In this document: positions 35,146-43,688 of the stretch, piece after piece
How the letters are laid out: every line of letters begins with the position of its first letter
Numbering within the stretch: the first letter of the stretch is position 1
Assembly: GCF_002844275.1 (NCBI RefSeq)
Contig: NZ_NXGX01000007.1
Coordinates: 62,001-126,000 of the forward strand
Direction of reading: 5' to 3'
DNA: 64,000 nt
From: Thalassospira lohafexi
Lineage (GTDB): Bacteria > Pseudomonadota > Alphaproteobacteria > Rhodospirillales > Thalassospiraceae
The notes under the pieces: model-generated
Databases searched by the model: none
What the model was told of the DNA's origin: nothing
Seen by the model: only the letters and a program-made list of their open reading frames with translations
Program-made: the position numbers and the translations under genes

Positions 35146-37155
35146 ATGTTCTCCAATCCGGACCTTTTGCATTTTATATTTGGCCGGCTGTCGCTTGATT
35201 CACTCCCGTTCCATGAACCGATCCTTGTGGTGACGTTCGCGGCCGTGGTTCTGGGTGGTATCGCCGTTCTGGGCGGTATTACTTATTTCCGCCTCTGGGG
35301 ATATCTCTGGAACGAGTGGATCACGTCGATTGACCATAAAAAAATCGGCATTATGTACATCATATTGGCGCTTGTCATGCTTTTGCGTGGTTTCTCCGAT
35401 GCGCTTATGATGCGTGCCCAGCAAGCGATGGCTTTTGGCGGCTCGGAAGGTTTCCTTCCCCCTGATCATTACGATCAGATATTCACCGCCCACGGCGTAA
35501 TCATGATCTTCTTCGTGGCCATGCCGCTGGTGACGGGGCTTATGAACTTTGTCGTGCCGCTACAAATCGGCGCGCGTGACGTTGCGTTCCCGTTCCTGAA
35601 TAATTTCAGCTTCTGGATGACCACCAGCGGTGCCGTGCTGATCATGGTGTCGCTGTTTGTCGGTGAGTTCGCGAAAACCGGCTGGCTGGCATATCCGCCG
35701 CTGTCTGACATTGTTTACAGTCCGGGGGTCGGGGTCGATTATTACATCTGGGCCCTTCAGATTGCCGGTGTCGGGACGTTGCTTTCGGGGGTCAATCTGG
35801 TTGTGACCATCGTCAAAATGCGCGCACCGGGCATGTCCATGATGAAAATGCCGGTCTTTACCTGGACGGCACTTTGCACCAACGTTCTGATCGTGGCTGC
35901 GTTCCCGGTTCTGACCGCTGTTCTGGTTCTGCTTGGGCTTGACCGTTATGCAGACACCAACTTCTTCACCAACGATCTTGGCGGTAACGCCATGATGTAT
36001 ATCAACCTGATCTGGATTTGGGGGCACCCGGAAGTTTACATCCTGATCCTGCCGGCGTTTGGTGTGTTTTCCGAAGTTGTGTCGACATTCTCGCGCAAGC
36101 GTCTGTTTGGGTATAGCTCGATGGTGTATGCCACCGTGGTTATCACCATCCTGTCCTATATCGTCTGGTTGCATCACTTCTTCACCATGGGCTCGGGTGC
36201 CAGCGTGAACGCCTTCTTTGGTATCGCGACCATGATCATCTCGATCCCGACCGGTGCGAAGATCTTCAACTGGATGTTCACGATGTATAAGGGCCGCATC
36301 AGTTTTGATGTTCCGATGCTGTGGACCATCGGCTTTATGCTGACCTTTGTGATCGGGGGCATGACGGGTGTTATGCTTGCGGTTCCGCCGGCTGACTTTG
36401 TGTTGCATAACAGCCTGTTCCTGATTGCGCACTTCCATAACGTGATTATCGGTGGTGTGGTGTTCGGGATGTTTGCCGGTATCGTTTACTGGTTCCCCAA
36501 GGCATTTGGCTTCAAGCTTGATCCGTTCTGGGGCAAAATGTCCTTCTGGCTCTGGCTTGTCGGGTTCTATTTCGCCTTCATGCCGCTTTATGTTCTTGGT
36601 CTGATGGGGATTACCCGCCGCATGAGCCAATTTGACGATCCGTCGCTTCAGATCTGGTTCGTGATTGCCGCCTTTGGTGCGCTTCTGATTGCCGGGGGGA
36701 TCGGTTCGTTCATTCTGTCGATCGTTGTTGCGGTGATCAAACGTGACAAGCTTCGTGATGAAACCGGTGACCCATGGGGGGATGGTCGTACGCTGGAATG
36801 GTCGACTTCGTCGCCGCCCCCAGCCTACAACTTTGCCTTTACCCCGGTTGTCCATGATCTTGATGCATGGGCCGACATGAAGAAACGTGGTTATGTCCGT
36901 CCGACGGAAGGCTTCCTGGATATCCATATGCCGAAAAATACCGGCGCTGGCTTTATCCTTGCCGCTCTGTCGCTTGTTCTTGGTTTCGCGCTGGTCTGGC
37001 ATATCTGGTGGCTGGTGATTGCAAGCTTCATTGCCCTGGTTGTCGGTGCAATTGCCCACACCTTCAACTATGACCGCGATTATCACATCCCGGCATCTGA
37101 AGTCGTGGAAACCGAAGACGAACGTACTGCCCTTCTGGCAAAACAGCAGGCGTAA
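35146..37155 (+). CDS. cyoB: Cytochrome o ubiquinol oxidase subunit I
   Basis: 669 residues with about 15 helices. Haem and CuB ligands: HGVIMIFF (low-spin haem His), [17 protein letters not shown] (His-Tyr cross-link and CuB), [10 protein letters not shown] (two CuB His) and [11 protein letters not shown] (haem His pair). The D-channel segment NNFSFWM is present. The proton-pumping oxygen-reducing core of the oxidase. It starts 91 bp after cyoA and ends 10 bp before cyoC. Confidence 0.97.
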   Translation: MFSNPDLLHFIFGRLSLDSLPFHEPILVVTFAAVVLGGIAVLGGITYFRLWGYLWNEWITSIDHKKIGIMYIILALVMLLRGFSDALMMRAQQAMAFGGSEGFLPPDHYDQIFTAHGVIMIFFVAMPLVTGLMNFVVPLQIGARDVAFPFLNNFSFWMTTSGAVLIMVSLFVGEFAKTGWLAYPPLSDIVYSPGVGVDYYIWALQIAGVGTLLSGVNLVVTIVKMRAPGMSMMKMPVFTWTALCTNVLIVAAFPVLTAVLVLLGLDRYADTNFFTNDLGGNAMMYINLIWIWGHPEVYILILPAFGVFSEVVSTFSRKRLFGYSSMVYATVVITILSYIVWLHHFFTMGSGASVNAFFGIATMIISIPTGAKIFNWMFTMYKGRISFDVPMLWTIGFMLTFVIGGMTGVMLAVPPADFVLHNSLFLIAHFHNVIIGGVVFGMFAGIVYWFPKAFGFKLDPFWGKMSFWLWLVGFYFAFMPLYVLGLMGITRRMSQFDDPSLQIWFVIAAFGALLIAGGIGSFILSIVVAVIKRDKLRDETGDPWGDGRTLEWSTSSPPPAYNFAFTPVVHDLDAWADMKKRGYVRPTEGFLDIHMPKNTGAGFILAALSLVLGFALVWHIWWLVIASFIALVVGAIAHTFNYDRDYHIPASEVVETEDERTALLAKQQA

Positions 37156-37165
37156 GGGAATGACA

Positions 37166-37786
37166 ATGGCGAATAACACTGCCGCACAGACCGAAATGCC
37201 GGTCTTCTATCTGAAGGAAGAGCATCACCCGGAAACCGGGACGATGCTTGGCTTCTGGATCTATCTGATGAGCGATAGCCTCATCTTTGGGATTCTGTTT
37301 GCAACCTATGCCGTTATTGGCCAGAATTATGCCGCAGGTCCGGCACCGACTGATTTGTTCGATCTGGAATTGGTGGCGATCAATACATCGATGCTGCTGT
37401 TTTCATCGATTACCTATGGCTTCGCCATGCTGCAAATGGAAAAAGGCAGTATTGCGGGCACACAGCTTTGGCTGGCGATTACCGGTTTGTTCGGTGCCGC
37501 GTTTGTCGGGCTGGAGCTATATGAGTTCCATGAACTTTGGAGCCTTGGTGCGACGCCGATGCGAAGCGGGTTCCTGTCGGCATTCTATACGCTGGTTGCG
37601 ACCCACGGTCTTCACGTGACGTTCGGGATCATCTGGCTGGTGACCCTGATGATTCAGGTAGCCAAACATGGTCTGATCCCGGCCAATAAACGTCGTCTGA
37701 TGTGCCTGTCGATGTTCTGGCACTTCCTTGACGTCATCTGGATCGGTGTTTTCTCCGTTGTTTATCTGCTGGGAGTTCTGGGATGA
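37166..37786 (+). CDS. cyoC: Cytochrome o ubiquinol oxidase subunit III
   Basis: 206 residues from ATG 37166, six bases after AAGGGA; a start at 37160 would sit against the ribosome site. Five helices, with MLGFWIYLMSDSLIFGILFATYAV, GFLSAFYTLVATHGLHVTFGIIWL and FWHFLDVIWIGVFSVVYLLGVLG. The stop overlaps cyoD by 4 bp (ATGA). Confidence 0.95.
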   Translation: MANNTAAQTEMPVFYLKEEHHPETGTMLGFWIYLMSDSLIFGILFATYAVIGQNYAAGPAPTDLFDLELVAINTSMLLFSSITYGFAMLQMEKGSIAGTQLWLAITGLFGAAFVGLELYEFHELWSLGATPMRSGFLSAFYTLVATHGLHVTFGIIWLVTLMIQVAKHGLIPANKRRLMCLSMFWHFLDVIWIGVFSVVYLLGVLG

Positions 37787-38166
37787 GTGCACATTCACAC
37801 GCACATGATGACCATCACGGCGATGGCGGTGCCGGCCACGGTACCTTCAACAGCTATATGATCGGGTTTATCCTGTCGGTTATTCTGACGGCCATTCCGT
37901 TCTGGCTGGTGATGGATGGTGTTCTTGACAGCAAGATCGCAACCGCACTTTGGATCATGGGTCTTGGTGTGGTTCAGATCATTGTTCACATGGTCTATTT
38001 CCTGCACATGAACACCAAATCCGAAGGTGGCTGGAACATGTTGGCGCTGATCTTTACCCTTGTGATCGTTGCGATTGCCATCGCCGGTTCCATGTGGGTG
38101 ATGTATCACCTTAACACCAACATGATGCCGCAGATGGATCATGACATGATCAAAAGCTTCGGCTAG
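37783..38166 (+). CDS. cyoD: Cytochrome o ubiquinol oxidase subunit IV
   Basis: 127 residues. A His-rich N terminus (MSAHSHAHDDHHGDGGAGHG) and three helices typical of CyoD (FNSYMIGFILSVILTAIPFWLVM, ATALWIMGLGVVQIIVHMVYFLHMN, LIFTLVIVAIAIAGSMWVMYHLNTNMM). Subunit IV aids assembly of the CuB centre. The His-rich start is common in CyoD and may bind metal. Last gene before the terminator at 38189-38224. Confidence 0.95.
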   Translation: MSAHSHAHDDHHGDGGAGHGTFNSYMIGFILSVILTAIPFWLVMDGVLDSKIATALWIMGLGVVQIIVHMVYFLHMNTKSEGGWNMLALIFTLVIVAIAIAGSMWVMYHLNTNMMPQMDHDMIKSFG

Positions 38167-38188
38167 ATCGAAGCTTGATATCAATAGG

Positions 38189-38224
38189 GGGCGCGATACT
38201 TTAACCGGTGTCGCGCCCTTTTTT
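38189..38224 (+). terminator. Rho-independent terminator after cyoD
   Basis: GGGCGCGATAC (38189-38199) pairs with GTGTCGCGCCC (38208-38218), one wobble, then six T. Confidence 0.9.
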
Positions 38225-38271
38225 GTTCCCACTGGATGCCAGTTTACACCACCGTTTTGAAAGACAGCGCC

Positions 38272-39060
38272 ATGACGCAAAGCCACGTTTCTGAGAACCG
38301 GCATGACCGATCCACAAAGGGTCCGTCGGTGGTCACACGTGCTGTGGTGGTATTGCTTGCGGTGGTCCTGTTTTCAGGTTTCTTTGGCCTTGGCTACTGG
38401 CAGGTTGAACGCCGGGCGTGGAAGCTTGATCTGATTGAGCGGGTTGATGCCCGTGTGCAGGGTGATCCGGTGACTGCCCCGGATCAGAACGACTGGGAAA
38501 ATGTCACGCGTGATCGCGATGAATATCGCAAGGTCATGTTGCTTGGAACCTATCGCAATGACCTTGAAAGCCATGTCTATGCCGCAACCGATTATGGGGC
38601 CGGATATTGGGTGATCACGCCGATGGCGCGTGTGGACGGGACGATCATTATGATCAACCGTGGCTTTGTCCCCACGGATCACCGTGATCGCGCCACGCGA
38701 CCTGAAGGCATGATTGAAGGTCAAACCCGCGTCACGGGACTTTTGCGTCTGGACGAGCCCGTGGGGACCTTTATCCGCGATAACGTGCCGCAGGAAGATC
38801 GGTGGTATTCGCGCGATGTGCGGGCAATGGCGATCAAGCGCGGCCTTGATCCGGCCCGTGTGGCACCTTATTTCATCGACGCCGATGGCAAGAACAATCC
38901 GGGAAAATTGCCGGTTGGGGGCTTAACCAAAATCAGTTTCCCGAACAATCATCTGATGTATGCCCTGACATGGTTTGGCATGGCCGTCTTGACTCTTGTT
39001 GCAGCGTGGATCGTTTTGCAACCCTGCGGTCGGAGCTCCGATGAAGTAGGCAATGATTGA
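38272..39060 (+). CDS. SURF1 family protein, cytochrome oxidase assembly
   Basis: 262 residues from ATG 38272 (weak GAAAGA upstream; another ATG at 38236 has none). Two helices at the ends (VVLLAVVLFSGFFGLGYWQVERRAWKLDLI; LMYALTWFGMAVLTLVAAWIVLQP) and a periplasmic part with VTRDRDEYRKVMLLGTYRNDLESHVYA and GYWVITPMARVDGTIIMINRGFVP, the standard SURF1 signature. SURF1 helps to insert haem a/CuB in haem-copper oxidases. It lies just after a terminator, so it may have its own weak promoter or depend on read-through. Its place by a quinol oxidase fits assembly of that enzyme; no haem O synthase gene is in the cluster. Confidence 0.87.
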   Translation: MTQSHVSENRHDRSTKGPSVVTRAVVVLLAVVLFSGFFGLGYWQVERRAWKLDLIERVDARVQGDPVTAPDQNDWENVTRDRDEYRKVMLLGTYRNDLESHVYAATDYGAGYWVITPMARVDGTIIMINRGFVPTDHRDRATRPEGMIEGQTRVTGLLRLDEPVGTFIRDNVPQEDRWYSRDVRAMAIKRGLDPARVAPYFIDADGKNNPGKLPVGGLTKISFPNNHLMYALTWFGMAVLTLVAAWIVLQPCGRSSDEVGND

Positions 39061-39195
39061 TTCTATTAAGTTATAGTTATGCCTGTGGGCGTGCTCTATG
39101 GTGTTGTTTGTCTGAGTTTCATCAGCTCTTGATTGTAATGTTTTCTCATGGGAGTGTTACGCTGCGTTTTAGCGTGAAGTGAGACAGAGGTGAAG

Positions 39196-39375
39196 ATGCG
39201 AACACTTATTTTGACAGTTGTCTTAGTTGCTGGTTTGTCGGGGTGTACCGGAACTGGCGTTCCAGAAGAGTGTGAAGGAATATCAAAAACTGAAATCGGC
39301 GGTAAAACATATTACGTGACAAAAGGTGGCGGAGTTATTCCCGCTTATTGTACGAAGTACGCCACTGAGAAATGA
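39196..39375 (+). CDS. Small putative lipoprotein
   Basis: 59 residues from ATG 39196 (AGAGG six bases upstream). N-terminal signal MRTLILTVVLVAGLSGC ends in a lipobox (LSGC) at Cys17; the mature part is CTGTGVPEECEGISKTEIGGKTYYVTKGGGVIPAYCTKYATEK with two further Cys that could pair. A terminator follows directly. I recognise no family. No homologue can be named. Confidence 0.6.
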   Translation: MRTLILTVVLVAGLSGCTGTGVPEECEGISKTEIGGKTYYVTKGGGVIPAYCTKYATEK

Positions 39376-39377
39376 AA

Positions 39378-39405
39378 AAGCCCGGTATCATGAAGATACG
39401 GGCTT
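39378..39405. terminator. Bidirectional terminator
   Basis: AAGCCCGGTATC (39378-39389) / GATACGGGCTT (39395-39405) with one bulged G, between the small lipoprotein gene and the convergent peroxiredoxin-like gene. Confidence 0.7.
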
Positions 39406-39450
39406 AATCGTAAAGAAAATTCAATAGTTCTGCCCCTGAGGGCTGCGCGA

Positions 39451-40008
39451 TCAGGGATTAGTATGATCAATAACTTCGCCGCGTGCCGGATAGCTTTTCG
39501 CAATGACGAAATCAAGTGCGCCAAGAATTTCGGCAAAGGCCGGACGGGCGAACGGCATGGTCTGAACGGTGCCGAAATAAAGCGTTCCATCCGGACGGAC
39601 AAGGAAAAGGCCCGGCTCGGAAAACAGTGCGGGTTCTTCAAAACCCGAAGATGTCACACCGTTTGAGGTCGAGATATAAAGACCCCACTCACGGGCTTTC
39701 TCAAGTGCAAGTCCGTAGCCAAGATCAATATTCTCAAGACCCCATTTTTCTTTGGCCGTAATTGCGCGGTCTTCGCTGTCAGATGACAGCACCACAACAT
39801 TCACGCCCCGTTTGGCAAAATCTTCGAGCTTGTTATCAAGGTCTTTAAGATATTTGCCGCAGATCGGGCAATGTAGACCACGGTAGAAGACAACCATGGT
39901 GAAGTTTTCCGGGCTCTGATCCGCAAGGGACCAGGTGCCACCACCAACCAGTGGCACGGAAAGGGACGGGACTTTTTGGCGCGGAACAAGCGGTGTGATT
40001 ACAGACAT
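39451..40008 (-). CDS. Peroxiredoxin-like (AhpC/TSA) protein with CPxC motif
   Basis: 185 residues, thioredoxin fold. The conserved site is RGLHCPICGKYL, with a CxxC-like Cys-Pro-Ile-Cys pair in place of the usual TxxC of typical peroxiredoxins. This fits the AhpC/TSA or redoxin-type group. LVGGGTWSLADQSPENFTMVVFY and FLVRPDGTLYFGTVQTMPFARPAF are further family segments. Probable thiol peroxidase or disulfide reductase of the cytoplasm. A TetR regulator gene lies 164 bp upstream on the same strand and may control it. Confidence 0.8.
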   Translation of the reverse strand: MSVITPLVPRQKVPSLSVPLVGGGTWSLADQSPENFTMVVFYRGLHCPICGKYLKDLDNKLEDFAKRGVNVVVLSSDSEDRAITAKEKWGLENIDLGYGLALEKAREWGLYISTSNGVTSSGFEEPALFSEPGLFLVRPDGTLYFGTVQTMPFARPAFAEILGALDFVIAKSYPARGEVIDHTNP

Positions 40009-40171
40009 TTTCGGTCCTCATAACGGATATGTTTGATTGATGGGGTACATTCTGGAATGATCGTTTAATAACGGCAACCAGAATTTCTTGCCATCACTCA
40101 ACCGTGATCAGTTTGATGTGAAATCACTCGGGGTTTTGTTTTTCTGGCGTTCGCAACTTGGGCACAGCAGA

Positions 40172-40753
40172 TCAGTCGAGTGCGGCCAGAATGGTATCGG
40201 TGTAATCTTCGATTGTTTCACGGTCGGCACCCCGGCGGGCCATCAAATGCACGCCTTGTATCGAGCCTGCAAAAAAGCGTGCCAGTGCGCGGACGTTTTT
40301 ATCGGCTGAAATGGTGCCGGTATTTATGCCGCGCTTCAGTGCATTGGCGAACATGTCTTCGACCCGGCGAAAAGCCTGCTGGGCGATTGCCGCCGTTTCG
40401 GGATCATGCGGGGCCAGCTCCATGCCAGAATTAACCATCAGACAGCCTTTGAGATGGCCATCTTCACAACTGTGTCTGGTGGTGTCTTTGAAGGTGGTGA
40501 CAATTGCCGCCCGACCATCCTCGGTTTCACGCAGCTTGGCAAACCGCTTGGAACTGATTTTCAGGCTGTAATGATCAAGCACACGCAGGAAAAGCGCCTT
40601 CTTGTCGCCAAAGCTTGAATACATGCTCGCACGGTTAAGACCAGTCTCTTCGACAAGGTCCTGAACCGAGGTTGATTCAAATCCCTTGCTCCAGAAAATG
40701 TTCATGGCGTTATCAAGAACGCTTTCTTCGTCAAACGCGCGTGGGCGAGGCAT
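40172..40753 (-). CDS. TetR-family transcriptional regulator
   Basis: 193 residues. N-terminal helix-turn-helix: FDEESVLDNAMNIFWSKGFESTSVQDLVEETGLNRASMYSSFGDKKALFLRVLDHY (about 7-62). The C-terminal part has GHLKGCLMVNSGMELAPHDPETAAIAQQAF, typical of the TetR_C_16-type subgroup in many redox- and electrophile-responsive repressors. It lies upstream of the peroxiredoxin-like gene on the same strand. Target inferred from position. Confidence 0.88.
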   Translation of the reverse strand: MPRPRAFDEESVLDNAMNIFWSKGFESTSVQDLVEETGLNRASMYSSFGDKKALFLRVLDHYSLKISSKRFAKLRETEDGRAAIVTTFKDTTRHSCEDGHLKGCLMVNSGMELAPHDPETAAIAQQAFRRVEDMFANALKRGINTGTISADKNVRALARFFAGSIQGVHLMARRGADRETIEDYTDTILAALD

Positions 40754-40969
40754 GGCAGTTCCTTGGTTGCGAGCTGTCTCTGGAACGAGTGTTCTGTAAT
40801 ACAGAGAAAGATGTAACTTGTGGTGCTGAAAATCAACTCTGCGCTGATGGTATCAACTTTGTTGGCGTAGGTTAAGCTCAGAGCCAGCAAAAGGAAATAT
40901 GCAGCTCATCAAGTTAGCAATATGTAATAATTGAACAATTCCATATCTCAGGGAGATGGCGTGCCGTCA

Positions 40970-41494
40970 TCAATTTGTCGTGCGATCAAGGGTGACAAAG
41001 CTGTAGTCCGGGCCATCCGGATTATTGACTTTCTGGCGGGTCGATTCTTGCCATTGATCGGCAGGCAGCGGATCAAGGAAGGTGTCGCCGTCAATATCGG
41101 CATGGACCTCGGTCAGCTCAAAGCGCGTCGTATAGGGCAGGGCAAGATGATAAATCTGCGCACCCCCGGCAATGATAACTTCGTTTACACCATCGGCCCT
41201 GGCGATTTCGTCGCCCAGCTTGATGGCACTTTCGACATCGTGACAAACGCGCACGTTCTCATGATCAAATGACCAGTCGGTGTCACGCGTAACAACGATG
41301 GTGACACGCTTAGGAAGGGGACGCCCAATGGCTTCAAATGTCACACGTCCCATGATCATCGGCTTGCCAAGGGTCAGCGCCTTAAACCGTTTCAGGTCTT
41401 CGGGCAATTCCCACGGCATCCAGCCATCTTTGCCAATCGCACCATTGGCGGCGGTGGCCACCACGGCAACGCGTTCGATCTTTTGATCCGTCAT
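40970..41494 (-). CDS. folA: Dihydrofolate reductase
   Basis: 174 residues from the ATG at 41494, whose A is shared with the thyA stop codon (TGATG). Motifs: VVATAANGAIGKDGWMPWELPEDLKRFKALT, PMIMGRVTFEAIGRPLPKR and VNEVIIAGGAQIYHLALPYTTRFELTEVHADIDGDTFLDPLP. It reduces dihydrofolate to tetrahydrofolate, replacing what ThyA consumes; thyA and folA are adjacent and overlapping. Confidence 0.96.
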   Translation of the reverse strand: MTDQKIERVAVVATAANGAIGKDGWMPWELPEDLKRFKALTLGKPMIMGRVTFEAIGRPLPKRVTIVVTRDTDWSFDHENVRVCHDVESAIKLGDEIARADGVNEVIIAGGAQIYHLALPYTTRFELTEVHADIDGDTFLDPLPADQWQESTRQKVNNPDGPDYSFVTLDRTTN

Positions 41495-42288
41495 CACACC
41501 GCTACCTTGCCGGCAATATGCGGGTGCGGGTCATAACCGACCAGTTCAAAATCATCAAACTTGAAATCAAAGATCGATTTAACATCGGGATTGATCTTCA
41601 TGGTCGGAAGCGGGCGCGTTTCGCGCGACAGCTGCAATTCAACCTGTTCAAGATGGTTGGTGTAAAGATGCGCGTCCCCCAGCGTATGGACAAAATCGCC
41701 AACTTCAAGATCGCATACTTGTGCAATCATCATGGTCAAAAGCGCATAGGACGCGATGTTGAACGGCACGCCAAGGAAGATATCCGCACTGCGCTGATAG
41801 AGCTGGCATGAAAGCTTGCCGTCCGCGACATAGAACTGGAACAGGCAATGGCACGGCGGCAGCGCCATGTTTGGCACATCGGCAACATTCCATGCGGAGA
41901 CAATCAGGCGTCGGGAATCGGGATTGTTTTTGATCTGGTCAATCAGGCCGGTGATCTGGTCAATGGTTTGGCCGTTTGCGCCCTGCCATGACCGCCACTG
42001 CCCCCCATAAACCGGGCCAAGATCGCCGTTTTCATCGGCCCATTCGTTCCAGATGCGCACCCCATTGTCTTGCAGGTATTTGACATTGGTATCGCCGTCA
42101 AGGAACCACAGTAATTCGTGAACAATGGATTTGAGATGCAGCTTCTTGGTGGTGACCATCGGGAAACCTTTGGAAAGGTCAAACCGCATCTGGTGACCGA
42201 AAACCGATATCGTGCCAGTTCCGGTACGGTCTTCCTTGTGCGTGCCAGTGTCGCGCACCATCCGCATCAGATCGAGATATTGCTGCAT
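41494..42288 (-). CDS. thyA: Thymidylate synthase
   Basis: 264 residues from ATG 42288 (AGGA upstream); the open frame further upstream is not coding. Landmarks: [43 protein letters not shown], catalytic Cys in [38 protein letters not shown] and [11 protein letters not shown] at the C terminus. It methylates dUMP to dTMP using methylene-THF. Length and motifs are ordinary. It overlaps folA. Confidence 0.97.
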   Translation of the reverse strand: MQQYLDLMRMVRDTGTHKEDRTGTGTISVFGHQMRFDLSKGFPMVTTKKLHLKSIVHELLWFLDGDTNVKYLQDNGVRIWNEWADENGDLGPVYGGQWRSWQGANGQTIDQITGLIDQIKNNPDSRRLIVSAWNVADVPNMALPPCHCLFQFYVADGKLSCQLYQRSADIFLGVPFNIASYALLTMMIAQVCDLEVGDFVHTLGDAHLYTNHLEQVELQLSRETRPLPTMKINPDVKSIFDFKFDDFELVGYDPHPHIAGKVAV

Positions 42289-42421
42289 GCTGTGTCCTGT
42301 TCTTCGGAATCGTGTTTGGGGCAGCATAGTCAGGTACAGGCAGCTCGGCAAGCCGTGCAGACACACGTGGATCGGGCGACCGATTTCGCGTTGTTTGCTT
42401 AAAAAAAATTGCCAATTCCCC

Positions 42422-42451
42422 TTGTGTGGCAAGGGGTGAATGACCTATATA
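42422..42451 (+). promoter_or_regulatory. Promoter of the tmRNA gene
   Basis: TTGTGT (42422-42427), spacer 18, TATATA (42446-42451), just before the acceptor half of tmRNA; it lies in the 3'-to-5' gap between thyA and ssrA. Confidence 0.6.
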
Positions 42452-42455
42452 GGGG

Positions 42456-42795
42456 CTGTCGGGGCAACCTGACTATGGCGTTACACGACTTGGCAGAATA
42501 GACATTACGGACCCGGGGGCGGTACCCGGCGGCTCCACCAACTTTCAAACTTTGACTTCGTCCGACTCAGGCGAAGATGTTGGGGCCGAAATAGGATCGA
42601 CGTGTGTAGTAAAAGCCTCTGTTGGCGCTCGGCATGGTACCACCGTTATCGGGCTAATGTTTGTAAATGCAAACGACAACAATGCTCCGGTAGCTGTTGC
42701 TGCGTAAGCGGCACTAGCACCAAAGCGAAATTCCGGTTGCCGGGAGCGGTAATTTGGTGGGGGACGGGGCACCTAGCAACAGAACGCCCCACTCT
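42456..42795 (+). ncRNA. ssrA: tmRNA (ssrA), circularly permuted two-piece form
   Basis: The acceptor piece comes first and ends in CCA at 42538-42540, with a T-arm (stem CCGGG/CCCGG) and the acceptor strand CGGCTCC at 42530-42536. After a 41-nt spacer, the coding piece starts with GGGGCCG at 42582-42588, which pairs with that strand and gives the third-position G-U pair needed for alanine charging. A tag frame follows: GCA resume codon at 42669, reading ANDNNAPVAVAA with stop TAA at 42705-42707. The 3' end has a GTGGGG/CCCCAC pairing (about 42757-42792). Order and tag are those of the alphaproteobacterial permuted tmRNA. The 5' and 3' ends are approximate. Confidence 0.93.
42669..42707 (+). 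other. tmRNA tag reading frame
   Basis: Encodes ANDNNAPVAVAA-stop on the coding piece; the mature tag gains a leading Ala from the charged tmRNA. The C-terminal VAA is a good ClpX/ClpA degron of the LAA/VAA type, and the AANDN start holds the residues seen by SspB in other species. Confidence 0.9.
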
Positions 42796-42947
42796 TGTAT
42801 TTCTTTCCCGCTTCGTTATGAATAGAGTTTAGGGATCAAACCCTGATCGAACACGTTGTGATATGTATACAGCGTGATCTAATGCTATATTATAATGACG
42901 GGATGGACCGCACTTCGGCGGTGCGCCCGCCAGATACAGGATTACTG

Positions 42948-43487
42948 ATGCAGAAACCGGAAGAATTTCGTTACGATCTTATGGTCGATCAGGCGCTGCG
43001 CGGCGTGGTGAAAGAAATCCTTGCGCGCGTGGCCGAAGAAGGCCTTTTCGGCGAGCATCACTATTACATCACCTTCCAGACCAATCATCCCGGCGTTGCC
43101 CTTCCTGAAGGTCAGCGCAAGGCACACCCTGATAACATCACGGTTGTCTTGCAGCATCGTTTCTGGGATCTGAAGTCTGAAGACGATCATTTTTCGGTCG
43201 GCATGAGCTTTGATGGCATGCCAACGACTTTGGTTGTTCCGTTTGATGCGATGCTGGCCTTTGTCGACCCGTCCGCCAACTTCATGCTGACCTTTAGCGT
43301 CGAAGAAGAAATGGACGATGCGGATTTCGATTATGACGAAGACGATGACCTTGATGCGGACCTGATCGAAGACGATGGTGGCGCACCAACATTGGTCGCC
43401 GAACCGTCCAAATCGCGCAAAAAACCGAAACCCGACGCAAGTGAAACGGGCGAAGTCATCGCATTGGATGCGTTTCGTAAAAAATAA
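42948..43487 (+). CDS. sspB: SspB family ClpXP adaptor
   Basis: 179 residues from ATG 42948 (AGGA seven bases upstream). Alphaproteobacterial SspB fold: YDLMVDQALRGVVKEILARVAEEGLFGEHHYYITFQTNHPGVALP, VVLQHRFWDLKSEDDHFSVGMSFDGMP and VVPFDAMLAFVDPSANFMLTF. An acidic linker (EEEMDDADFDYDEDDDLDADLIEDD) follows, and a basic hydrophobic tail VIALDAFRKK that fits the ClpX-binding peptide. SspB binds the ssrA tag and delivers tagged proteins to ClpXP. It lies only about 150 bp downstream of the tmRNA gene. Confidence 0.9.
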   Translation: MQKPEEFRYDLMVDQALRGVVKEILARVAEEGLFGEHHYYITFQTNHPGVALPEGQRKAHPDNITVVLQHRFWDLKSEDDHFSVGMSFDGMPTTLVVPFDAMLAFVDPSANFMLTFSVEEEMDDADFDYDEDDDLDADLIEDDGGAPTLVAEPSKSRKKPKPDASETGEVIALDAFRKK

Positions 43488-43494
43488 GAATTCC

Positions 43495-43530
43495 AAAAAA
43501 GGGGCAGGTTCATTTCTGCTCCTTTTTTCT
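43495..43530 (+). terminator. Terminator after sspB
   Basis: AAAAAAGGGGCAG (43495-43507) / CTGCTCCTTTTTT (43516-43528), one wobble, with the T-run forming the end of the stem. Confidence 0.8.
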
Positions 43531-43688
43531 TTGGCGCCGTTCGGGACATATTTTCCGGTTTGATTTCCCTTAACCGGGATCTGCAGCTGTTAGGCGAATG
43601 TATCGTGGAAATTTTTCACGATTGGCGCTATGAAATGGCCAAATAAAAATAGACCTACCGTGTTATTGAGAGAGACGAGAACCTTCCC

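Noticed and set aside
35560-37179. 539-residue open frame opposite cyoB
   Set aside because: It mirrors the well-established cyoB on the other strand, is very rich in His/Asp/Arg from reversed codons, and has no recognisable domain.
42545-42832. Short open frames within the tmRNA region
   Set aside because: The sequence here is explained by the paired acceptor stem, tag frame and hairpins of ssrA.
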